From: Pseudomonas protegens
Lineage (GTDB): Bacteria > Pseudomonadota > Gammaproteobacteria > Pseudomonadales > Pseudomonadaceae
NCBI RefSeq assembly: GCF_003363755.1
Contig: NZ_CP031396.1
Coordinates: 5,178,501-5,242,500 of the forward strand
DNA: 64,000 bases
Direction: 5' to 3'
Below, piece after piece: positions 25,241 to 31,510 of this stretch. The stretch's first letter is position 1. Each line of letters starts with the position of its first letter. The translations under genes were made by a program, and so were the position numbers. The notes beneath the pieces are model-generated. The model was not told the DNA's origin. It did no database searches and worked only from the letters and a program-made list of their open reading frames with translations.

Positions 25241-26362
25241 GTGCATAACGTCGTCATCAGCGGCACCGGCCTGTTTACCCCGGCCAACAGCATTTCCAAC
25301 GAAGAGCTGGTGGAATCTTTCAATGCCTACGTCCACCAGTTCAACAGCGACAACGCCGCGGCCATCGAGCGGGGCGAGGTGCAGGCCCTGACCGAATCCA
25401 ACGCCGCTTTCATTGAAAAGGCCTCGGGGATCAAAAGTCGCTTCGTCATGGATAAGGACGGCATCCTCGACCCGCAACGCATGGCCCCGCGCCTGCCGGA
25501 ACGTTCCAACGACGAATGGTCGGTGCTTTGCCAGATGGCGGTCGCCGCCGCCGAACAGGCCCTGCAACGGGCCGGCAAGACCGCCGCCGACATCGACGGG
25601 GTGATCGTTGCCTGTTCCAACCTGCAGCGTGCCTATCCGGCCATCGCCATCGAAGTCCAGGCCGCCCTGGGCATCCAGGGCTTCGGCTTTGACATGAACG
25701 TGGCCTGTTCTTCGGCGACCTTCGGCATCCAGGCTGCCTGCAACAGCGTGCAACTGGGTCAGGCCCGGGCCATCCTGATGGTCAACCCGGAAGTCTGCAC
25801 CGGACACCTGAACTTCCGTGACCGCGACAGCCACTTCATCTTCGGCGACGCCGCCACCGCGGTGATCATCGAGCGGGCCGACCTCGCCACCTCGGCCCAG
25901 CAGTTCGAGATCGTCAGCACCAAGTTGCTGACCCAGTTCTCCAACAACATCCGCAACAACTTCGGTTTCCTCAACCGCGCGGCGGAAGAGGGCATAGGTG
26001 CCCGGGACAAGCTGTTCGTCCAGGAAGGCCGCAAGGTGTTCCGTGACGTTTGCCCGATGGTGGCCGAACTGATCGCGGCCCACCTGGAAGAAAACCAGCT
26101 CAATGTCGGCGACGTGAAGCGCTTCTGGCTGCACCAGGCCAACCTGAGCATGAACCACCTGATCGTCAAGAAACTCCTGGGCCGTGAAGCCACGGTGGAA
26201 GAGGCCCCGGTGATTCTCGACACTTACGCCAACACCAGTTCGGCCGGCTCGGTGATTGCCTTCCACAAGTACCAGGACGACCTGGCCAGCGGCTCCCTGG
26301 CCGTGCTCAGTTCCTTCGGCGCCGGCTACTCCATCGGCAGCGTACTGCTGCGCAAGCGTTGA
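25241..26362 (+). CDS. Beta-ketoacyl-ACP synthase III-like protein (PA3286 type)
   Basis: A 373-residue thiolase-fold condensing enzyme. The catalytic triad is visible: Cys156 in NVACSSAT, His in WLHQANLSMN and Asn in TYANTSSAG. It is longer than housekeeping FabH (~317) and carries an N-terminal insertion (VHQFNSDNAAAIERGE), as I recall for P. aeruginosa PA3286, which condenses medium-chain acyl-CoA with malonyl-ACP to feed beta-oxidation products into fatty-acid synthesis. GTG 25241 is preceded by AGAGGAACGACC. The frame upstream of it has no support. The sigma/anti-sigma pair follows 80 bp downstream, matching the P. aeruginosa order. Confidence 0.88.
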   Translation: MHNVVISGTGLFTPANSISNEELVESFNAYVHQFNSDNAAAIERGEVQALTESNAAFIEKASGIKSRFVMDKDGILDPQRMAPRLPERSNDEWSVLCQMAVAAAEQALQRAGKTAADIDGVIVACSNLQRAYPAIAIEVQAALGIQGFGFDMNVACSSATFGIQAACNSVQLGQARAILMVNPEVCTGHLNFRDRDSHFIFGDAATAVIIERADLATSAQQFEIVSTKLLTQFSNNIRNNFGFLNRAAEEGIGARDKLFVQEGRKVFRDVCPMVAELIAAHLEENQLNVGDVKRFWLHQANLSMNHLIVKKLLGREATVEEAPVILDTYANTSSAGSVIAFHKYQDDLASGSLAVLSSFGAGYSIGSVLLRKR

Positions 26363-26375
26363 TCTAGGCTGATGT

Positions 26376-26411
26376 GGGTGTGGCGCAGGGCCGGGTTGGC
26401 GCGTCACACCC
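26376..26411 (+). other. Inverted repeat between FabH-like and sigma-factor genes
   Basis: GGGTGTG (26376-26382) pairs with CACACCC (26405-26411), enclosing a GC-rich loop that contains further GCGC pairing. No U-tract follows. It could moderate read-through into the sigma-factor gene, or be an operator. Confidence 0.35.
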
Positions 26412-26442
26412 TCTCAAACCTGCATGATTGAACGAGGCACGA

Positions 26443-27057
26443 ATGGCTGCTGCTGATGACACGCAACTGCTAGAGCGCCTTTTGGCGGGTGAGCAAAAGG
26501 CATACAAGGAACTGGTCAGTACCTACCAGAGCGCTATGCGCGCGGTGGCTTACGCCATTGTCGGCAACCGCCATGCCGATGAAGTGGTACAGGACGCCTG
26601 GTTGTCGGTGGTGCGCAATCTGTCAGGGTTTCAGGGGCGTTCCAGCCTCAAGACCTGGCTGCTGACCATCACGTCCAACGCGGCCAAGGGCCGTTACAAA
26701 CAGAATCGCCGGGAAGTCCTGCTGGATGACTTGCCCGCCCCCCACGGCACCGTGGGCGATGAGCGTTTCTCTTCCAGCGATGGCCACTGGCTGGTGGCGC
26801 CCTTCGCCTGGCACGAGGACACCCCGGAGGCCCTGCTGACCGAGTCCGAGCTGCGAGACTGTCTGGAGCACACCCTGCTCAGCCTCTCGGAACTGCAAAG
26901 CAGCGTCCTGCTGTTGCGCGAACGTCAGGGTTTGGAACTGGAAGAAATCTGTAATCTTTTGGGGCTCACGCTCTCCAATGTACGGGTGCTGTTGCACCGG
27001 GCGCGTTTGAAAGTCTTCGCCACCGTGGAGCATTTTGAGGAAACCGGCCAATGCTGA
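26443..27057 (+). CDS. ECF-type RNA polymerase sigma factor
   Basis: A 204-residue sigma-70 family protein with region 2 at residues ~25-90 (ADEVVQDAWLSVVRNLSGF) and region 4 at ~140-195 (LSELQSSVLLLRERQGLELEEICNLLGLT, a helix-turn-helix). A ~50-residue linker separates them. Regions 1.1 and 3 are lacking, so it is an ECF-type factor directing RNA polymerase to a small regulon. ATG 26443 has GAGG six bases upstream. A TTG at 26428 is less likely. Its stop overlaps the next gene by seven bases. The neighbour is a zinc-binding anti-sigma, so activity is probably controlled post-translationally. Confidence 0.88.
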   Translation: MAAADDTQLLERLLAGEQKAYKELVSTYQSAMRAVAYAIVGNRHADEVVQDAWLSVVRNLSGFQGRSSLKTWLLTITSNAAKGRYKQNRREVLLDDLPAPHGTVGDERFSSSDGHWLVAPFAWHEDTPEALLTESELRDCLEHTLLSLSELQSSVLLLRERQGLELEEICNLLGLTLSNVRVLLHRARLKVFATVEHFEETGQC

Positions 27058-27284
27058 CCTGTAAGGAACAAGTGGCACGTTCCAGCGACTACCTGGACGG
27101 CCAGCTGAGTTTTCGCGAGCGCCTGATGGTTCGCCATCATCTGCTGTTCTGCCCCAATTGCCGGCGTTTCATTCGTCAGATGCGCCTGCTCCAGGCCACG
27201 TTGCGGGTGCTTCCCGAACCGCCTCTGGAAGGTCTGGACGAACTGGCCGAACGCCTGGCTGCCGAGCACAAGCGCGACCTCTGA
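27051..27284 (+). CDS. Small soluble zinc-finger anti-sigma factor
   Basis: A 77-residue protein with the anti-sigma zinc motif: His30, Cys34 and Cys37 (HLLFCPNC, H-x3-C-x2-C), with Cys4 or an upstream residue as possible fourth ligand. It has no membrane segment, unlike most ECF anti-sigmas, so the signal is probably cytoplasmic (redox or a metabolite). ATG 27051 overlaps the sigma-factor stop (TGA 27055-27057), so the two are translationally coupled and made in fixed ratio. The C-terminal half is helical and should wrap the sigma factor. Confidence 0.82.
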   Translation: MLTCKEQVARSSDYLDGQLSFRERLMVRHHLLFCPNCRRFIRQMRLLQATLRVLPEPPLEGLDELAERLAAEHKRDL

Positions 27285-27295
27285 CCTTTGCCCCC

Positions 27296-27321
27296 ATGCG
27301 GATGCCGCCGTGCATCCGCAT
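27296..27321 (+). terminator. Hairpin after anti-sigma gene
   Basis: ATGCGGATGC (27296-27305) and GCATCCGCAT (27312-27321) form a perfect 10-bp stem with a six-base loop. No U-tract follows. It ends exactly where the Pho box begins (27322), separating the sigma operon from the porin promoter. Confidence 0.6.
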
Positions 27322-27339
27322 CTGTCATCAATCGGTCAT
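27322..27339 (+). promoter_or_regulatory. Pho box of the porin gene
   Basis: CTGTCAT-CAAT-CGGTCAT: two 7-base direct repeats separated by four bases, matching the PhoB half-site CTGTCAT (7/7 and 6/7). It lies ~240 bp before the porin start. TGTAAT at 27360-27365 is a possible -10 element. The remaining ~210-bp leader holds no gene. This predicts induction of the porin under phosphate limitation. Confidence 0.7.
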
Positions 27340-27579
27340 CCGATCGAAGGTGACAGCTCTGTAATGTCCCCCCATTCCCCCGCAAACCCTGGCGAAAGCG
27401 CTCTAGCACGGGCTTTTTGCCTTATTGCATTTCGAAGTAAAAAAGTTCCCCTGTAATTAAATCTTTATCTATCAGCAACCCGGCTGAAATAACCCATCGC
27501 CAAGATTCCCACCCAACACCAGCGGGCCAACCCCGCGTGTTTTCCAACGCTACAGACCACCAATTAGGGGAACTCTTCG

Positions 27580-28914
27580 ATGATCCGTAAGCACTTCGCC
27601 GGTTTTGCCGCCAGCGCCCTGGCCCTGGCAGTAACCGCCCAGGCTTTCGCTGGCACCGTCACCACCGACGGCGCCGATATCGTAGTCAAAACCAAGGGCG
27701 GCCTTGAGGTTGCTACCACCGACTCCGCGTTCAGCTTCAAGCTGGGCGGTCGTCTGCAAGCCGACTATGGCCGTTTCGACGGGTTCTACACCAAGAATGG
27801 TGATACCGGCGACGGCGCCTACTTCCGCCGCGCCTATCTGGAATTGGGCGGCACCGCCTACAAGGATTGGAAATACCAGATCAGCTACGACTTCTCCCAC
27901 AACTCCGGCACCGCCGATGACGGTTACTTCGACGAGGCGTCCATCTCTTATGTGGGCTTCAAGCCGGTGACCATTCGCGCCGGTCGTTTCGACGCCGACT
28001 TTGGTCTGGAGAAGGCCACCAGCTCCAAGTGGGTTACCTCCATGGAGCGTAACGCCGCCTATGAGCTGGCCGACTGGATCAACTCCCACGAGAACGGCAT
28101 GGGGCTGCAGGTCAGCTCGGTGGTGGCCGACATGGCTTACCTGTCCGGCAGCGTCTCGGCCAAGGACATCAACGACAGCGATGGCGACAGCGTCAAGCAG
28201 CTCAACGCCCGTGCCGTGTTTGCACCGCTGCATGAAACCGGCAACGTCCTGCACTTCGGCCTGGACTTCGCCAGCCGCGATCTGGGCGATACCGCCTTCG
28301 ACTCGCGGATTCGTCCTCGCCTGGGCGTGCGTGGCATCGCCACCAACGGCGGCAACGATGCCGGCGCCAACGGCAACCGCGCTACCTTCGGCGGTGGTGT
28401 CGGCCTGAACGCCTCGAACCTGACGACAGCAGGCGCTTATGACAATGACCGAGTGTTCGGCGGCGAGTTCGCCTTCGCCAGTGGCCCGTTCTCGGCCCAG
28501 GCGGAATACCTGACTCGCAAGCTCAAAGCCGACAGCAACGCTTACAAGGACGTCAAGGCCAACGGTTTCTACGGCCAACTGGCCTACACCCTGACCGGCG
28601 AATCCCGGGTCTACAAACTCGATGGCGCCAAGTTCGACACCATCAAGCCGGAAAACAAGCAGTACGGTGCCTGGGAAGTGTTCTACCGCTACGACAACAT
28701 CAAGGTTGATGACAAGAACATCGTCGCCGCCACCGCTACCCGTGAAGTTGGCGATGCCAAGGCCAACATGAACACCATCGGGGTCAACTGGTACGCCAAC
28801 GAGGCGATCAAGGTGTCCGCCAACTACATCAAGGTCAGCACCGACAAGATCAGCAACAGCGTTGGCGATGACAGTGGCGACGCCCTGGTGGCTCGCGTGC
28901 AGTACGTGTTCTAA
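27580..28914 (+). CDS. oprO: Phosphate/pyrophosphate-selective porin (OprO/OprP family)
   Basis: A 444-residue outer-membrane porin. Residues 1-24 are a signal peptide cut after AQAFA. The mature chain begins GTVTTDGADI and has alternating beta-strands (FKLGGRLQADYGRFD, RRAYLELGGTAYKDWKYQISYDF) ending with the terminal aromatic VQYVF needed for BAM insertion. Strand pattern and the N-terminus fit OprO/OprP trimers with an arginine/lysine ladder for phosphate. OprO versus OprP cannot be settled by eye. A Pho box upstream and synteny with FabH-like/sigma/anti-sigma support the phosphate role. ATG 27580 follows AGGGGAACTCTTCG, and a strong terminator follows. Confidence 0.88.
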   Translation: MIRKHFAGFAASALALAVTAQAFAGTVTTDGADIVVKTKGGLEVATTDSAFSFKLGGRLQADYGRFDGFYTKNGDTGDGAYFRRAYLELGGTAYKDWKYQISYDFSHNSGTADDGYFDEASISYVGFKPVTIRAGRFDADFGLEKATSSKWVTSMERNAAYELADWINSHENGMGLQVSSVVADMAYLSGSVSAKDINDSDGDSVKQLNARAVFAPLHETGNVLHFGLDFASRDLGDTAFDSRIRPRLGVRGIATNGGNDAGANGNRATFGGGVGLNASNLTTAGAYDNDRVFGGEFAFASGPFSAQAEYLTRKLKADSNAYKDVKANGFYGQLAYTLTGESRVYKLDGAKFDTIKPENKQYGAWEVFYRYDNIKVDDKNIVAATATREVGDAKANMNTIGVNWYANEAIKVSANYIKVSTDKISNSVGDDSGDALVARVQYVF

Positions 28915-28974
28915 GGCTGTTGCAACATCCAGGTAGAGCTCTTTCTCATCCGTTATAGCTCCTCTCGTTTTGAC

Positions 28975-28998
28975 CCCGCTGCGGCGGGGTTTTTTTTG
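28975..28998 (+). terminator. Intrinsic terminator of the porin gene
   Basis: CCCCGC (28975-28980), TGCG loop, GCGGGG (28985-28990), then eight T. A textbook rho-independent terminator, insulating the porin from the cluster downstream. Confidence 0.92.
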
Positions 28999-29341
28999 CC
29001 CGAATACGGCAATACGCTGTTTTTGGAGTGAAGGTCATAGCGATCGAAGGACGCTAGTTAGCCCCTTGGCAGGCGTCAAATTTAAAAAATAAATAGCCTC
29101 TGGATGGTTCCCGTCGAGTTTATTTTCGCTGTTGAAATCCGCCATCAATCGCTCTCGCTACAGCCGTTGGCGAAAGTGCTCATGGGCCAGTCGATACGGG
29201 GCAATGGTGGATGAGGCGAGGGCGTCGATACGGTTTTTTTTCTGGATTGATTTTTTTTCTTAAAAAATATTACGGTTTTTTAGAATGAAATTAGTGCGGT
29301 TGACAGCCTCGGAATGGCTATGGAAGTATCAAAGAAGATTG

Positions 29342-29367
29342 CAGGTAAACGTTTGTAAAGTTACCTG
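29342..29367. promoter_or_regulatory. Inverted repeat CAGGTAA...TTACCTG
   Basis: CAGGTAA (29342-29348) and TTACCTG (29361-29367) are perfect 7-bp arms 12 bases apart, with the palindrome AAACGTTT at 29347-29354 inside. The arm centres are about two helical turns apart and lie just downstream of the TTGACA hexamer, as expected for a dimeric regulator's operator. A second short repeat, TTAAC-N5-GTTAA, is at 29436-29450. Confidence 0.4.
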
Positions 29368-29483
29368 GAAGATACAGTTCTACACGGAGTTTTGTAGGGC
29401 TGGTCAGGCTGATTGTTGTCAGGGAAGTTAGAGCTTTAACCGATTGTTAATACGCTGGTGGCCGGCGCTGAGTTGTTTGCTCA

Positions 29484-29527
29484 TGCCCCGGCCCGATAAG
29501 CCCTTCAAGGAAGTGAAGGGTGGGGCA
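29484..29527 (+). promoter_or_regulatory. Nested hairpin in the operon leader
   Basis: An inner stem CCCTTCA (29501-29507) with TGAAGGG (29514-29520) lies within an outer stem TGCCCC (29484-29489) with GGGGCA (29522-29527). The left side carries an 11-base bulge. A further small stem, ACCCC with GGGGT near 29540-29556, abuts the ribosome-binding site. It looks like a structured 5' untranslated region and could control translation or attenuation. No known riboswitch class is recognised. Confidence 0.4.
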
Positions 29528-29573
29528 GAGTAATTAAGTACCCCTGTACCGGGGGTCGCAAGGGATTGCTGAC

Positions 29574-30575
29574 ATGACGAAAGTTGAACTTTACGACCCG
29601 ACACTTCGGGACGGTAATCATGCGCTCGGGCACCGACTTGGCCTGGAGGACATCAGTGCCTATTGCCGCGCCGTGGATGCCTGTGGGCTCTACTGCGTGG
29701 AGGTCGGTCATGGCAACGGCCTGGGGGCTTCGTCCCTGCAGTTGGGGCTGGCTCCCCACAGTGATGAAGCGATGCTGAGCACCGCTCGGGAAGCCTTGCA
29801 GCAGACCCGCCTGGGGATTCATGCGATTCCCGGGTTCGCCAGGATCGATCATCTGCACATGGCCATCGAGCAGGGTGTGGATGTGCTGCGCATCGCCTGC
29901 CATTGCACCGAGGCCGATATCACCGCGCGCTACATCGACTTCGTCAAGTCACGGGGCGCCGAGGCCCAGGGCGTGCTGATGATGACCCACATGGCCAGTG
30001 CCCGGACCCTGCTGGAGCAGGCCCGACTGCAGGTCAGCTACGGCGCCGATGCCATTGTGCTGATGGATTCCGCCGGGGCCTACATGGAGCAGGACGCCTT
30101 TGAAAAGGTTTCGCTGCTGGCCCAGGAGTTGCCGGTGCCCATAGGTTTTCACGGGCATAACAACCTGGGGCTGGCGGTGGCCAACAGCCTGAGCGCGGTC
30201 AGGGCCGGAGCCCGGTTGCTCGACGGCACCATCAATGGCCTCGGCGCCGGCGCCGGCAATACCCCCCTGGAAGTGTTGTGCGCGGCGCTGATGAAGCTCG
30301 GTCTGGTGGACGAGGCTCGGGCCTTTGCCATGATCGTCGCCTCTGAGCAGAGCACGGACCGGATCAAGAGCGCGCAGCCCCATATCAGTGCCATGAACAT
30401 TGTCAGCGGTTTGTACGGGGTGTTCTCGGGGTTTGAAAAGCCGGTGTTGAAGGCCGCACACCAACATGGTGTCGCGGCGCTGGATATATATCGCGTGCTG
30501 GGCAAAAGAAAAGTAGTGGCAGGTCAGGAAGACCTGATTATTGAAGTTGCGATGAATCTGGCCAAGGCGCTGTGA
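29574..30575 (+). CDS. 4-hydroxy-2-oxovalerate aldolase (DmpG/MhpE family)
   Basis: A 333-residue DRE-TIM metallolyase. The metal and substrate motif LYDPTLRDGNHA is at residues 6-17. GFHGHNNLGLAVANS provides the metal histidines. DGTINGLGAGAGNTPLEV and the C-terminal GKRKVVAGQEDLI are family signatures, including the docking region for the partner dehydrogenase. The family reversibly splits 4-hydroxy-2-oxopentanoate to pyruvate and acetaldehyde. Here no meta-cleavage genes accompany it, and it heads an operon of biosynthetic type. I infer that it may run as an aldol condensation to build a 4-hydroxy-2-oxo acid. Slightly shorter than DmpG (~345). Confidence 0.88.
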   Translation: MTKVELYDPTLRDGNHALGHRLGLEDISAYCRAVDACGLYCVEVGHGNGLGASSLQLGLAPHSDEAMLSTAREALQQTRLGIHAIPGFARIDHLHMAIEQGVDVLRIACHCTEADITARYIDFVKSRGAEAQGVLMMTHMASARTLLEQARLQVSYGADAIVLMDSAGAYMEQDAFEKVSLLAQELPVPIGFHGHNNLGLAVANSLSAVRAGARLLDGTINGLGAGAGNTPLEVLCAALMKLGLVDEARAFAMIVASEQSTDRIKSAQPHISAMNIVSGLYGVFSGFEKPVLKAAHQHGVAALDIYRVLGKRKVVAGQEDLIIEVAMNLAKAL

Positions 30576-30611
30576 ATTCAACTGACTTCCCATAAGCAAG
30601 GAGAGCGCTTT

Positions 30612-31469
30612 ATGGTACTTAGAGTCGCGATATTAGGCAGCGGTAATATTGGCTGTGATCTTTTGTTGAAGGTCATGCGCAGTTCTTATTTGCGCTGTGA
30701 TTATTTTATTGGGCGCAATCAACAGTCGGCGGGGCTGGACTATGCCGCAAAACTGGGAGTGCGTTGTGATCATCGCGGTATTGATAAGTTAGTTGAACAT
30801 CTGGATGAAGTTGATGTGGTGTTCGATGCCAGCAGTGCCCAGGCCCATGTGCAACATGCCCAGGTGTTGGAGGGGCAGGGCAAGTTGCTGATCAACCTGA
30901 CTCCGGCCGATACCGGCGTCTGGTGTGTGCCCACGATCAATTCAAGCACGTTGCGGGATGTAGAGAACCTCAACATGGTCACCTGCGGTGGCCAGGCCTC
31001 CCTGCCGATCGTGCACGCGCTGCGGCGCACCGGTCAGCACCTGAACTACGTGGAGGCGGTGTCGTCGATTTCCGCCCGCAGTGCCGGCGCTGCAACCCGG
31101 CTGAATGTGAACGAGTACCTGTGCACCACGGAGAAGGCCCTCAAGCATTTCTCCGGCGCCCCGAGCGTCAAGTCGATCCTCAACATCAATCCGGCCGATC
31201 CGCCGGTGGACATGCAGACCACGGTCTTCGCCCTGATAGACAAACCGGACATGGCCGAGCTGCGGCACAGTGTCCGCGTGATGCTCGATCAGGTGCGCCA
31301 GTACATGCCCGGCTACTCGCTGATCATGGAACCCAGCCTGATCGACGGCAAAGTGGTGACCATGGTCCGGGCCAGGGGGGCAGGGGACTACTTGCCGGCC
31401 TATGCGGGCAACCTGGACATCATCACCAGTGCGGCAGTCCGGGCCGCCGAAGATCGTTGCCGGAACTGA
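30612..31469 (+). CDS. Acylating acetaldehyde dehydrogenase (DmpF/MhpF family)
   Basis: A 285-residue NAD-dependent acylating aldehyde dehydrogenase. The Rossmann motif is ILGSGNIGCDLL at residues 7-18. Catalytic Cys125 is in MVTCGGQA. NLTPADTG and YAGNLDIITSAAV are conserved. It normally converts acetaldehyde from the partner aldolase to acetyl-CoA by channelling. In this operon it could run in reverse to supply an aldehyde. It is shorter than typical DmpF (~300-316). The first ~200 bases are unusually AT-rich (30661-30720 is 40% GC by count), suggesting foreign origin or altered codon choice. Gap to the aldolase is 36 bp with an AGGAGAG ribosome-binding site. Confidence 0.87.
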   Translation: MVLRVAILGSGNIGCDLLLKVMRSSYLRCDYFIGRNQQSAGLDYAAKLGVRCDHRGIDKLVEHLDEVDVVFDASSAQAHVQHAQVLEGQGKLLINLTPADTGVWCVPTINSSTLRDVENLNMVTCGGQASLPIVHALRRTGQHLNYVEAVSSISARSAGAATRLNVNEYLCTTEKALKHFSGAPSVKSILNINPADPPVDMQTTVFALIDKPDMAELRHSVRVMLDQVRQYMPGYSLIMEPSLIDGKVVTMVRARGAGDYLPAYAGNLDIITSAAVRAAEDRCRN

Positions 31470-31510
31470 ACCCAGGACGGGTTCGAGGTTTATCTCAGGA
31501 GAGTGTCGAC

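Larger units (their letters stand above)
28999..29573 (+). promoter_or_regulatory. AT-rich leader and promoter region of the biosynthetic operon
   Basis: About 575 bp without a convincing gene. Composition drops sharply: 29221-29280 is 28% GC and 29281-29340 is 40% GC by count, against a GC-rich surround. A perfect -35 hexamer TTGACA sits at 29300-29305, but the best -10 at 17-18 bases (AAGTAT region) is weak, suggesting an activator-dependent promoter. Downstream come several inverted repeats (listed separately) and AAGGGA as ribosome-binding site eight bases before the aldolase ATG. This is the only large gap before eleven co-directional genes, so it should hold the main control region. Confidence 0.55.

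Noticed and set aside
29574..31469. Aromatic meta-cleavage pathway
   Set aside because: Only the last two steps are represented. No dioxygenase, semialdehyde enzyme, hydratase or aromatic regulator is nearby.
30923..31510. Longer start for the carbamoyltransferase
   Set aside because: The frame overlaps the acetaldehyde dehydrogenase gene and its translation is unrelated to the family. ATG 31511 has a good ribosome-binding site.
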